Positions 1-6,828 are shown, numbered from the stretch's first letter. The stretch: 27,518 bases of DNA from Dehalococcoidia bacterium (GCA_011192055.1 DUES01000161.1:2526-30043), one strand, 5' to 3'. The notes: generated by a model from the letters alone, not told the origin. Program-made: numbers and translations.

Positions 1-2
1 CT

Positions 3-74
3 ATCAGGGGAGTACCGTTTGAAACGATGGCCCGGCAGACTACGGAAAACGCCCGCACTGTCTACCGGCTTTAG
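3..74 (+). CDS. C-terminal end of a TatD-family hydrolase (partial, cut by window edge)
   Basis: An open frame runs into the window from the left edge and stops at a TAG at 72-74. Its last residues include ETMARQTTENARTVYRL. The TTENAR plus short hydrophobic ending is the usual C-terminus of TatD-type metal-dependent DNases, where it forms the last helix of the TIM barrel. The stop lies 12 bases before the next gene, so the two are probably co-transcribed. Only about 23 residues are visible, so the family call rests on this short tail. Confidence 0.55.
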   Translation: MRGVPFETMARQTTENARTVYRL

Positions 75-86
75 GGGGACAACACC

Positions 87-377
87 ATGCCCGATGATGC
101 CGGTGCCCGACTTAACATCCAGGTACAGCCGGGAGCAAGCCGGAACATGATTACGCGCTATGCTGACGGCGTTCTGCACGTAAAAATCGCCGCACCGCCG
201 GTGCGCGGAAAAGCCAACCAGGAACTGGTCAAGTTCCTCAGCAAGGTGCTTGGCGTCAGTAAAAGCAGCGTGATAATAGAAAAAGGCACTACCAGCCGGC
301 GGAAGGTCGTGCTGGTGGAAGGCATGAAACAGGCGGACGCTGAAGCTATTTTAGGCAAGCAGGGGAAGATGGTTTAG
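87..377 (+). CDS. DUF167 (YggU-like) family protein
   Basis: A 96-residue protein with the DUF167 pattern: an N-terminal strand with QVQPGASRN (about residues 12-20), then KIAAPPVRGKANQELVKFLSKVLGV (shown here only as the family's signature region, residues 33-57), then IIEKGTTSRRKVVLVEG. Length matches the family (about 75-110 residues). The biochemical role of DUF167 proteins is not established. The ATG follows a GGGGGA ribosome site. It sits directly behind a TatD-like tail, probably in one transcript. The family call is firm; the function is unknown. Confidence 0.9.
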   Translation: MPDDAGARLNIQVQPGASRNMITRYADGVLHVKIAAPPVRGKANQELVKFLSKVLGVSKSSVIIEKGTTSRRKVVLVEGMKQADAEAILGKQGKMV

Positions 378-415
378 GGGGGGTGAAAGATACCATATAC
401 GTATCCTATTCCTAC

Positions 416-928
416 CTATTCGTTAGTTGTTTCCACAAGCCTAAAGTGACGTTTCAGTCCATTCAGAGAAGTTCGCCAGGTTAGTATACCATCATGCTGC
501 AACCGACCAACTACAATACCCGGTGCAATACCCAGAGTTGTAGCAAACTCACAGATACTTGCGTGATTGTAGTTGTCGTTCCCAGTAAACTCCTTGTATG
601 CCTTCTTGGGAATTAGCCGATTAGATGCAAATTGATTGGCTTCTCGCTCTTCTTCACTGAAGACGGACTGCTGTGTTTCGTCAACGAAGATTTCCTTCTT
701 TCCATGAAGTCTGACATGGCCGGCTTCGTGAAAGAAAGTGAACCAGAGATGGTCATCAGTCTTATATCTCAAGCTAAGTTCAATCATAGCTTTGTCTGAT
801 TGCAGCCAGCGAGTTACACCGCTTAAGTGGGTTTCTGGCAACTCCCCAACAAACACTACTGCTACACCAGAATTTGCACATAATTCTCTCATTCTTGGTT
901 CAAATACTTCAGGGCTTTCACAACTCAA
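416..928 (-). CDS. ImmA/IrrE-family metallopeptidase, C-terminal part of a HigA-ImmA fusion broken by an in-frame stop
   Basis: The 170-residue open stretch carries the zinc protease motif HEAGH (residues 67-71) after TDDHLWFTFF, and a downstream EEREANQFA segment that usually gives the third metal ligand. ImmA/IrrE enzymes cleave repressors or antitoxins. It lies in exactly the same frame as the HTH gene upstream (998-1519), separated by one TAG at 998-1000. The 23 codons between the TAG and the TTG at 928 read on as plausible family sequence (AAEIDCNSYNKSEFDAAL), so this was one gene of about 367 residues. It could be translated alone from TTG 928, or only by readthrough. The N-terminal boundary is therefore uncertain. 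Confidence 0.75.
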   Translation of the reverse strand: MSCESPEVFEPRMRELCANSGVAVVFVGELPETHLSGVTRWLQSDKAMIELSLRYKTDDHLWFTFFHEAGHVRLHGKKEIFVDETQQSVFSEEEREANQFASNRLIPKKAYKEFTGNDNYNHASICEFATTLGIAPGIVVGRLQHDGILTWRTSLNGLKRHFRLVETTNE

Positions 929-997
929 CTGCCGTATCTCATTGAGTGCTGCATCAAACTCAGACTTATTATACGAGTTACAGTCTATTTCGGCAGC

Positions 998-1519
998 CTA
1001 CAACTCACCGATCCTTATCCATGTAACAACTGCCTCGACTGAACTCTTAAAGGCAGGAGATCGCCTAAAGGAAACCTGCAATTGCTTACAACGTTCCTGC
1101 CAAGTGGCAACACTCCCAACGCCGAAGAAACCTAGTAGCTGTGCTATACGCTTGGGTTTGCTATCGTCTTTGTCGATTATTCCCCGTTTCTCCAATTCAT
1201 TTAGAGGGAAGCTTTCCAGCCACTCTTCATACCTGCTTAATACATCGTAGTCCAGCTTCCTTGCTTTGTGAAGACGAAATCTGGCCTCAAGATTGTTCCA
1301 AATATTTGCCGATACTCCGAGAACACGTTCGAGATTTATTGCTGTCTCGGGCGTTATCGGAGCTTTGCCGGAGACTATTAGACTCATTTGCTTTGCGCTC
1401 AACCCGCATCTCTCAGCCAGATCAATTTTCTGCATCCCACGACTTTGAAGAGTGTCCTCTAATATCTCTCCCGGGGCAATAGCATAATCAGGCTCATATT
1501 GAAATGCTGTTTTATTCAT
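998..1519 (-). CDS. HigA-type HTH antitoxin, N-terminal part of an interrupted HigA-ImmA fusion
   Basis: A 173-residue protein with an XRE helix-turn-helix of the HigA subtype at about residues 15-72: PGEILEDTL, then LAERCGLSAKQMSLIVSGKAPITPETA and LERVLGVSANIWNNLE (key segments of the fold). It would bind operator DNA and neutralise the toxin encoded just upstream. Its ATG overlaps the toxin stop codon by four bases (ATGA), the usual coupling in higBA. It ends at a TAG (998-1000) after residues RIGEL. Relatives of this fusion continue into an IrrE-like protease domain, which is present in the same frame downstream. The DNA-binding part is intact, so repression may still work. Confidence 0.85.
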   Translation of the reverse strand: MNKTAFQYEPDYAIAPGEILEDTLQSRGMQKIDLAERCGLSAKQMSLIVSGKAPITPETAINLERVLGVSANIWNNLEARFRLHKARKLDYDVLSRYEEWLESFPLNELEKRGIIDKDDSKPKRIAQLLGFFGVGSVATWQERCKQLQVSFRRSPAFKSSVEAVVTWIRIGEL

Positions 1520-1854
1520 CTGTGATAATCCTCCACTTCGTGAATTATAATTGCTGAGATTTTCTTCAAATCAAGCCCACCATCTGCTTTCACCGGCACA
1601 GGATTATGGTTTGGTTTGAAGACAAGTCTGAATGGATGTTCAAGATCAACAGCTATTTGCCCTTTTCTGTTTTGCCCAAGTTCGTGTCTTCGAAATGGTG
1701 GGGTGACTGGAATTTCTACTAAACTATTGGCAGCCTCTAGAACGGCTAGCCTTCGCATTATACATTTCCCGAGCTTTGAGCCATACTCTCTAATGATCTC
1801 CTTCTCCGAATTGAAGATTTTGGAGAGTTTCTTCGTCTCAAAGCTGATTTCCAT
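1516..1854 (-). CDS. HigB/RelE-superfamily toxin
   Basis: A 112-residue basic protein with the HigB/RelE-like layout: an N-terminal strand (MEISFETKKL), helices, then PFRRHELGQNRKGQIAVDLEHPFRLVF and a C-terminal strand IIIHEVEDYHR. Members of this superfamily are ribosome-dependent mRNA interferases. Toxin-first order with a HigA-type partner overlapping by ATGA supports a type II toxin-antitoxin pair. A perfect -35/-10 promoter lies immediately upstream and there is no ribosome site, so the transcript is probably leaderless. The locus is visibly AT-richer than its neighbours, consistent with acquisition by transfer. Toxic activity has not been shown here. Confidence 0.8.
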   Translation of the reverse strand: MEISFETKKLSKIFNSEKEIIREYGSKLGKCIMRRLAVLEAANSLVEIPVTPPFRRHELGQNRKGQIAVDLEHPFRLVFKPNHNPVPVKADGGLDLKKISAIIIHEVEDYHR

Positions 1855-1860
1855 TAAATC

Positions 1861-1890
1861 ATTATAAAACTACTTAACCTATAATGTCAA
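1861..1890 (-). promoter_or_regulatory. Consensus sigma-70 promoter for the toxin-antitoxin operon
   Basis: On the minus strand TTGACA (1885-1890) is followed by an 18-base spacer and TATAAT (1861-1866). Both hexamers match the consensus exactly. Only six bases separate the -10 from the toxin ATG (1852-1854), which places the expected transcription start at or very near the A of the start codon. Confidence 0.8.
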
Positions 1891-2054
1891 GTGTTTTCAT
1901 GGTATATACTTAATCGTCCTAAACTAGGGTTCTTAAATGCATCCCTTTTGTTATGGGATAGATTCTTGGCCATATGAGATGACATCCCGATATGTATCCA
2001 GCAATAATTGGACACCAAGTCTATAAATAGAAGGAGAGCATATTATCCCCCCAA
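1868..2054. other. Intergenic region between the toxin gene and the flavoprotein gene
   Basis: About 190 AT-rich bases. Apart from the toxin promoter, I see only a weak hairpin (ATCCC 1941-1945 with GGGAT 1955-1959). Both flanking genes are on the minus strand. The flavoprotein/ybeY operon ends here and no clear U-tract terminator follows it. Confidence 0.4.
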
Positions 2055-2627
2055 TCACCCATCCACCAGCTTCTCTCCCGCCTCAAAGGCCTGCTTTAGG
2101 GCATCCGGGTGCCCTTTAATTGCTCCTTTTTCGTCTATCCCTTTGAAGAGAAGGTCACCGGTATACTCAATATCCAGGACAATGAACAGGGACTTTACCA
2201 CCGTTTTCGCCGCTTCAAAGAGGTTTTTGAACTTCGTACCGCCAACGGAGACAAAGAACCCTTTTCGGGGCCGGTCATCGCCCAGCGGCGGTACCTTGAG
2301 CACGTACTTGCGCGCCCAGAGGCACTGGCAGCGGTCCACCATCGCCTTCATATGAGCACTCAACCCCATGAACTGGATGGGTGACGCCAGGACGATAACA
2401 TCCGCCTGCTCCAGTTCAGGGTAAATCGACTGCATGTCGTCCTTAATCCGGCAGATACCCGTTTCAAGGCAGGCGTCACAGTGCATACAGGGTGATATCT
2501 TTAACCGGCTCAGGGTAATCGTCTTGACCTCGGCACCTCTGCTGGCGGCACCCTTGAGCACTTCTTCCAGCAGTATATCCGTGTTGCCGCCACGCCGGGG
2601 ACTGCCGGCTGTACCGAGAACTCTCAC
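2055..2627 (-). CDS. Iron-sulfur flavoprotein (NADPH-dependent FMN reductase / flavodoxin fold)
   Basis: A 190-residue protein of the FMN-reductase family. An N-terminal FMN-binding loop GTAGSPRRGGNTDILL (residues 5-20) is followed by a cysteine cluster C47, C50, C53 and C59 (SPCMHCDACLETGIC), the compact motif that holds a [4Fe-4S] cluster in Isf-type flavoproteins of anaerobes. ASPIQFMGLSAHMKAMVDR is the flavin-contacting loop. These proteins pass electrons or reduce oxygen species; the substrate here is unknown. The start is a GTG overlapping the ybeY stop (GTGA), so translation is coupled. A related gene begins at 27325. Confidence 0.85.
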   Translation of the reverse strand: MRVLGTAGSPRRGGNTDILLEEVLKGAASRGAEVKTITLSRLKISPCMHCDACLETGICRIKDDMQSIYPELEQADVIVLASPIQFMGLSAHMKAMVDRCQCLWARKYVLKVPPLGDDRPRKGFFVSVGGTKFKNLFEAAKTVVKSLFIVLDIEYTGDLLFKGIDEKGAIKGHPDALKQAFEAGEKLVDG

Positions 2628-3106
2628 GGAATCTGCTCCGCCAGGTGAGCCAGGATATCCGCCTCACGGGCCTGCATGTCCCGCTGCTCGTCCGGTTCGG
2701 CATGGTCGTACCCCAGGAGATGGAGAACGCCGTGAATCAAAAGTACGGCCACTTCTTTTTCCACGGAATGTCCGTGCTCTTCCGCCTGTATGACCGCCTG
2801 CGGATAGGAGATAATAACCTCACCGAGGTGGACTATGCCGTCGGGCGGCACCATAAATGCCCCCGATTCCTCCTCATTCCCCGAATCGGGCAGCATCGGG
2901 AAGGAGAGGACATCAGTCGGTTTGTCCTCTCCAAGGTGGACCAGGTTCAGCTCCTGAATCTTCTCCTGGCCCGTAATGACAAGGCCCATCTCGGCTGCGG
3001 GGTCGGCGTTCTCGGCAAGAAGGACCGCACCGGCAATGCCCTGCAGCCATCCCTCGCTGAGGTAGCCTTCCATCCCTTCGTCTATCAGTACATTAATTTC
3101 CATCAT
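2624..3106 (-). CDS. ybeY: Endoribonuclease YbeY (rRNA maturation factor)
   Basis: A 160-residue protein with the family metal site HGVLHLLGYDH: H125, H129 and H135 hold zinc. The upstream DVLSFP motif (residues 65-70) is also diagnostic. YbeY acts in 16S rRNA 3'-end maturation and ribosome quality control in the cytoplasm. Two ATGs lie in tandem at 3106 and 3103. No Shine-Dalgarno sequence precedes them, and a -10-like element sits eight bases upstream, so a leaderless start is likely. Its stop codon overlaps the start of the flavoprotein gene, giving a two-gene operon. Confidence 0.95.
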   Translation of the reverse strand: MMEINVLIDEGMEGYLSEGWLQGIAGAVLLAENADPAAEMGLVITGQEKIQELNLVHLGEDKPTDVLSFPMLPDSGNEEESGAFMVPPDGIVHLGEVIISYPQAVIQAEEHGHSVEKEVAVLLIHGVLHLLGYDHAEPDEQRDMQAREADILAHLAEQIP

Positions 3107-3114
3107 CGACTGTC

Positions 3115-3144
3115 ATAATAGCATTCATAAACAATCTAATACAA
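3115..3144 (-). promoter_or_regulatory. Probable promoter of ybeY (near-leaderless)
   Basis: On the minus strand TTGTAT (3139-3144), an 18-base spacer and TATTAT (3115-3120). The -10 is a good match and the -35 is only partial. Eight bases separate the -10 from the first ATG, too few for a ribosome binding site. Confidence 0.45.
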
Positions 3145-3185
3145 TTTGAGGGGAAAAACGTGTTATGATATAGTGCAATGGTATC

Positions 3186-3212
3186 TTGATAATTAAAGTT
3201 GTAGAATATAAA
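3186..3212 (+). promoter_or_regulatory. Possible promoter of tRNA-Ser
   Basis: TTGATA (3186-3191) and TATAAA (3207-3212) with a short 15-base spacer, about 20 bases before the mature tRNA 5' end. The spacing is shorter than ideal, so this is tentative. Confidence 0.35.
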
Positions 3213-3232
3213 CAGGCAAGCCTGCATGGCAA

Positions 3233-3325
3233 GGAGGGATCGCATAGTTGGTCTAGTGCGGCCGCCTGCTAAGCGGTTACCCTGGGAAACTGGGGTCGTG
3301 GGTTCGAATCCCACTCCCTCCGCCA
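3233..3325 (+). tRNA. tRNA-Ser (anticodon GCU)
   Basis: Type II tRNA with the acceptor stem GGAGGGA (3233-3239) pairing with TCCCTCC (3315-3321), discriminator G and an encoded CCA (3323-3325). The anticodon loop CTGCTAA (3266-3272) gives anticodon GCT at 3268-3270, reading AGC/AGU serine codons. The anticodon stem is GCCGC/GCGGT with one G-U pair. A long variable arm with ACCC/GGGT pairing follows, as expected for serine, then the T arm GTGGG-TTCGAAT-CCCAC. It is followed by miaB, whose product modifies A37 of tRNAs reading UNN codons, not this one. Confidence 0.97.
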
Positions 3326-3346
3326 CCGAATAATCCACAGAAGCAG

Positions 3347-3366
3347 TGCCCCTTACCAGAGGGGCA
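3347..3366 (+). terminator. Hairpin between tRNA-Ser and miaB, possible terminator
   Basis: A 7-bp stem TGCCCCT/AGGGGCA with a six-base loop (TACCAG) starts 21 bases after the tRNA. It is followed by TATTACTAT, which is AT-rich but lacks a real T run. It may end the tRNA transcript or act as a processing/attenuation element ahead of miaB. Confidence 0.45.
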
Positions 3367-3394
3367 TATTACTATAAGCAGAGGAAAGGACAAA

Positions 3395-4648
3395 GTGCCA
3401 CGGTACCACATCTGGACAATCGGCTGCCAGATGAATAAGGCAGAGTCGGAGCGGCTGGGAAGCTACTTCGAAGGGTACGGCTACGTGCAGACCGCTTCCA
3501 CTGATAATGCCGACCTGATTGTCCTTAATAGCTGCGTGGTGCGCCAGAGTGCCGAAGACCGCGTTGTCAACAAGCTCAATGCACTGAAATCACTCAAGAA
3601 GTCCCGTCCTGATTTGAAACTGGCACTGACCGGCTGCCTGGTAGACTCCAATATCGACCAGCTAAGACAGACTTTCCCGCAAGTTGACCATTTCTTCGGG
3701 CCGGGAGAACGACCGGAGTGGCTGGGAGAAGCCGGATGGAAACAGGCACTTCCCGGAGAAGCGGCTCCCTGTGCATACGTCACTATCATCGAGGGGTGCA
3801 ATAACTTCTGCTCTTACTGTGTAGTCCCGTACCGGCGGGGCCGCGAAAGAAGCCGCCCGTCAGAGGACATCACCTGCGAGGTACGGGAGCGGGTACGACT
3901 CGGCACCAGGGAGGTTACACTACTGGGCCAGAATGTGGACTCGTACGGGAAAGACCTTCCCGGCAAGCCTGATTTGGCAGACCTTCTTACCGGACTTAAC
4001 AGCATTGACGGACTGGCACGGATACGCTTCCTGACCAATCATCCGAAAGATATGAGCCGGCGGCTTATATCAACTGTTGCGAGCATGGACAAGGTCTGTG
4101 AACACATCAGCCTTCCGGTACAGGCAGGCAGCAACGAGATATTACACCTGATGAAGCGTGCCTATACCGTGGAAGACTACCGCCGTCTCGTCAGTGAAAT
4201 GCGGCAGGAAATACCCGGTCTCGCCCTGAGTACCGATGTAATTGTCGGGTTCCCTTCCGAGACTGACTCGCAGTTCCGGGAAACGTACGACCTTCTGGCG
4301 GACCTGAGGTTTGATACCGTGCACGTAGCGGCCTATTCGCCAAGACCGGAGACCTCTGCCAGCCGGGAACTTGTCGACGATGTCTCCGCCGCAGAGAAAA
4401 AGGGCCGCCTGAACGAGATTGAGCGCCTCCAGGAGCAGATTGCTGCGGAGATTGGCGCCGGGTTTCTGGGTAAGACGGTAGAAGTGCTGGTGGAAGGCAG
4501 AAAGGGCGACAGGTGGCAGGGGAGAACCAGGACAGACAGACTGGTATTTTTCGATAGTATTGATGACTGCCGGGGAAAGCTGGTTAAGGTAAAGATTACG
4601 CACACCAGTCCCTGGTCACTACAGGGTAAACCGGAAATACAGGAATAA
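3395..4648 (+). CDS. miaB: tRNA-2-methylthio-N6-dimethylallyladenosine synthase MiaB
   Basis: A 417-residue radical-SAM methylthiotransferase that adds the 2-methylthio group to i6A37 of tRNAs. The N-terminal UPF0004 domain holds the auxiliary cluster cysteines C11 (TIGCQMN), C47 (NSCVVR) and C81 (TGCLV). The radical SAM cluster motif is C135-x3-C139-x2-C142 (CNNFCSYC), followed by VPYRRGRERSRP. A C-terminal TRAM domain (about residues 350-410, starting near LGKTVEVLVEG) binds tRNA. The start is GTG with GAGGAAAGGA just upstream. Length is slightly short of typical MiaB (about 440), all in the linkers. The paralog MtaB is less likely because TIGCQMN and VVPYRRGRE are MiaB-type. Confidence 0.95.
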   Translation: MPRYHIWTIGCQMNKAESERLGSYFEGYGYVQTASTDNADLIVLNSCVVRQSAEDRVVNKLNALKSLKKSRPDLKLALTGCLVDSNIDQLRQTFPQVDHFFGPGERPEWLGEAGWKQALPGEAAPCAYVTIIEGCNNFCSYCVVPYRRGRERSRPSEDITCEVRERVRLGTREVTLLGQNVDSYGKDLPGKPDLADLLTGLNSIDGLARIRFLTNHPKDMSRRLISTVASMDKVCEHISLPVQAGSNEILHLMKRAYTVEDYRRLVSEMRQEIPGLALSTDVIVGFPSETDSQFRETYDLLADLRFDTVHVAAYSPRPETSASRELVDDVSAAEKKGRLNEIERLQEQIAAEIGAGFLGKTVEVLVEGRKGDRWQGRTRTDRLVFFDSIDDCRGKLVKVKITHTSPWSLQGKPEIQE

Positions 4649-4677
4649 CCAAGGGCATAAGGAGGAGTAATTTGTTA

Positions 4678-5064
4678 ATGAAAAGACTGCTGAGCATTGG
4701 ATTATTATCGTTAATGCTCGGCTCCGTGGCATTTGCAGGCGGGTGTCTTCCCGTCGAGGGCGATGCAGACACCGGGAGTTTCGCAACCAGCATCTGGCCG
4801 CTGCTGATATTCATCGTGGTCCTGTTTGGCATAATGTATTTCCTGATGATACGTCCACAGCGTCGAAAACAGAAGGAACACCAGGAATTCGTTCAGCAAC
4901 TGCAGAGGGGCGAGAGGGTAGTAACGGCCGGGGGAATCCACGGTCAGATTGAATCGGTAGGTGAGGACAGTGTCGTCATCAAGGTAGAATCGGGGGCAAC
5001 TCTGCGAATCGCCAAGTCAAGCATTGTCTTCAAACAGGGTGAACCGGAAACAAAGATCAGCTGA
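4678..5064 (+). CDS. yajC: YajC, preprotein translocase accessory subunit, with an added signal sequence
   Basis: The core LIFIVVLFGIMYFLMIRPQRR followed by KQKEHQEF and GERVVTAGGIHGQI is the YajC family: one membrane helix and a small cytoplasmic domain that accompanies SecDF. I chose the ATG at 4678 because GGAGGAG (4661-4667) is ten bases upstream; a TTG at 4672 is also open but lies too close. From the ATG the protein has 128 residues. Unlike most YajC proteins it starts with its own signal-like hydrophobic segment (residues 1-20) ending in FAGGC with C23, a possible weak lipobox. secD and secF are not next to it; nadB follows after a 195-base leader. Confidence 0.9.
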   Translation: MKRLLSIGLLSLMLGSVAFAGGCLPVEGDADTGSFATSIWPLLIFIVVLFGIMYFLMIRPQRRKQKEHQEFVQQLQRGERVVTAGGIHGQIESVGEDSVVIKVESGATLRIAKSSIVFKQGEPETKIS

Positions 5065-5126
5065 AGCGGGTATATAAGATATATTCACCTTAACTTCAGA
5101 GAATCTCCCTGTGAGGACAGGCTTGC

Positions 5127-5195
5127 ATGGAAGCGGACCAGCTTCGCCGTGTGAGTTCCTGCCACATTTACGAGTATTCGGAGGACATGTGGTGA
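5127..5195 (+). CDS. Possible 22-residue leader peptide upstream of nadB
   Basis: ATG at 5127 preceded by GAGGA (5113-5117) with a nine-base gap, then 22 sense codons to TGA at 5193-5195. The peptide reads MEADQLRRVSSCHIYEYSED, then MW. Both inverted repeats of the leader fall inside this frame, so ribosome movement could alter the RNA fold. There is no obvious run of a regulatory amino acid. It may be a chance open frame. Confidence 0.25.
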   Translation: MEADQLRRVSSCHIYEYSEDMW

Positions 5196-5237
5196 AGGCT
5201 GGCCGCACTATCTTTATATCTGAATAACAGGTTAAGA

Positions 5238-5253
5238 CCAATACTAGTATTGG
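5238..5253. promoter_or_regulatory. Perfect 16-bp palindrome at the nadB ribosome site
   Basis: CCAATACTAGTATTGG is identical to its reverse complement. Its last two bases are the first two of the GGAGA ribosome site (5252-5256) of nadB. It could be the operator of an NAD-biosynthesis repressor, or in RNA a 6-bp stem with a CUAG loop that hides the ribosome site. No regulator gene is in the window to decide this. Confidence 0.5.
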
Positions 5254-5259
5254 AGAACA

Positions 5260-6828
5260 GTGCCGGTGAGTTATTATGATTACATACTGATAGGCAGCGG
5301 CATAGCCGGTCTTTACACCGCTCTGCGCGCCAGACAATACGGCAGTGTATTAATCGTTACCAAGGGTAATATCGAAGACTGCAACACAAGGCATGCCCAG
5401 GGAGGTATTGCTGCCCCGATAGGTCAGAACGATTCTCCGGACCTCCACTTCGAGGATACCATCGCTGCCGGAGACGGTCTGTGCGACGAAGAAGCGGTCC
5501 GTATCCTGACTGCCGAAGCCCCGGACCGTATCGCGGACCTGGTAAACTTTGGTGTGCCCTTCGATACCGTTGACGGCAAGATAGCCCTTACTACGGAAGC
5601 CGCGCACAGTCGACCGCGTATTCTCCACGCCGGCGGCGACGCTACCGGTGAACATATCGAAATCACTCTGAGTAGACTGGTCAGGTCGTCCAGCATACGT
5701 GTGAGAGAGAACTGCCTGGCTACAGAACTCATCGTGGAGAACGGAAGAGCCCACGGAGTAAGGACTATTGACCGCCGCACCGGTTCTGAAGAGGTTTTCG
5801 AATGCGGTTCGCTTATTCTGGCTACAGGCGGAGCGGGTCAGCTCTTTCGATACAATACTAACTCCGAAATAGCCACCGGTGATGGTATTGCGCTCGCCTT
5901 CGAGGCGGGGGCTGAAGTAAGTGATATGGAATTTTTCCAGTTCCACCCTACCGCCCTGCGCATGCCCGGGGTGCCCCCCTTCCTGATATCGGAAGCAGTC
6001 CGGGGAGAAGGGGGAATCCTGCGAAACGTGGAAGGACGCCGCTTCATGCCGGACTATGCCAAAGAGGGCGAACTGGCCCCCAGGGACGTAGTTGCTCGCA
6101 GTATAGTCTATGAGATGGAGAAGACCGGCTCAGCTAATGTCTTCATCGATGTTACCCACCTGCCTGCTCATGTTACCACGACCCGCTTCCCTCACATTTA
6201 CCAGGTCTGCCAGGACCATGGTCTGGATATCACCAGGGACCTTGTGCCTGTTGCACCGGCTGCCCACTACATGATGGGCGGTGTCAAGGTAAATGAATGG
6301 GGAGAGACGAACATCGCCGGACTTTTTGCTACCGGTGAAGTCGCCTGCACCGGTGTGCATGGAGCTAACCGGCTGGCTTCGAACTCGATGCTCGAGGTAC
6401 TCGTCTTCAGCAAGCGAATTATAGAGAGGGTGCAGCAGGGAAGCAGCACTGCGGTACCGGGAACGAAACAGCGCCGGGAAGTATGCCTTAAGTTGGACCT
6501 TCTGCCGGGCAATAATTCGGCATCACAGAAGACCTCTGCCGGGTCACCAGGCGTGTTCGATTTACAGACACTCCTCTGGGACAGGGTTGGCATAATACGC
6601 ACCGAAGAGGGTCTTAACATGGCAGCAGACACACTGGCTCGCTGGCATAAACAGGTCCCCAGGCGTACCGACCGCCCTTCGTACGAGATGGCCAGTATGA
6701 TACTGACCGGTCAACTCATTACCAAAGCTGCCCTTCTCCGCGAGGAAAGCCGCGGAGCACATTTCCGGTCCGATTTCCCACACCATTCACCGGACTGGCA
6801 ACACCATATCGTATTTACGCACGGTTAG
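5260..6828 (+). CDS. nadB: L-aspartate oxidase
   Basis: A 522-residue flavoprotein that oxidises L-aspartate to iminoaspartate, the first step of de novo NAD synthesis. The FAD-binding motif GSGIAG is at residues 12-17, followed by NTRHAQGGIAA. GVHGANRLASNSMLE near the middle is the classic NadB/SdhA-family FAD site. The C-terminal helical domain includes SYEMASMILTGQLITKAALLREESRGAH, the family's capping region. The first start is GTG 5260, but GGAGA ends only three bases before it; the second GTG at 5266 (beginning MSYYDY) has better spacing and may be the real start. nadC follows after 32 bases. nadA is not in the window. Confidence 0.95.
   Translation: MPVSYYDYILIGSGIAGLYTALRARQYGSVLIVTKGNIEDCNTRHAQGGIAAPIGQNDSPDLHFEDTIAAGDGLCDEEAVRILTAEAPDRIADLVNFGVPFDTVDGKIALTTEAAHSRPRILHAGGDATGEHIEITLSRLVRSSSIRVRENCLATELIVENGRAHGVRTIDRRTGSEEVFECGSLILATGGAGQLFRYNTNSEIATGDGIALAFEAGAEVSDMEFFQFHPTALRMPGVPPFLISEAVRGEGGILRNVEGRRFMPDYAKEGELAPRDVVARSIVYEMEKTGSANVFIDVTHLPAHVTTTRFPHIYQVCQDHGLDITRDLVPVAPAAHYMMGGVKVNEWGETNIAGLFATGEVACTGVHGANRLASNSMLEVLVFSKRIIERVQQGSSTAVPGTKQRREVCLKLDLLPGNNSASQKTSAGSPGVFDLQTLLWDRVGIIRTEEGLNMAADTLARWHKQVPRRTDRPSYEMASMILTGQLITKAALLREESRGAHFRSDFPHHSPDWQHHIVFTHG

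Larger units (their letters stand above)
5065..5259 (+). promoter_or_regulatory. Structured leader region of nadB
   Basis: No long gene lies between yajC and nadB. The stretch contains a hairpin GAAGC/GCTTC (5130-5145), a second inverted repeat CCACAT (5162-5167) with ATGTGG (5187-5192), a 22-codon open frame, and the 16-bp palindrome at 5238-5253. I could not match it to a known riboswitch class. Confidence 0.45.

Noticed and set aside
416..1854. Prophage or insertion element around the toxin-antitoxin genes
   Set aside because: The segment is AT-rich, but I see no integrase, transposase, terminal inverted repeat or target duplication; it is better described as a small transferred TA module.
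3093..3338. Minus-strand open frame of 81 codons with VGFEPTTPVSQGN
   Set aside because: It is the antisense reading of tRNA-Ser. The phrase GVGFEPTTP is a well-known false protein produced by tRNA genes.
5065..5259. A known riboswitch upstream of nadB
   Set aside because: Stems are present, but I could not identify the conserved core of any riboswitch class that I know.
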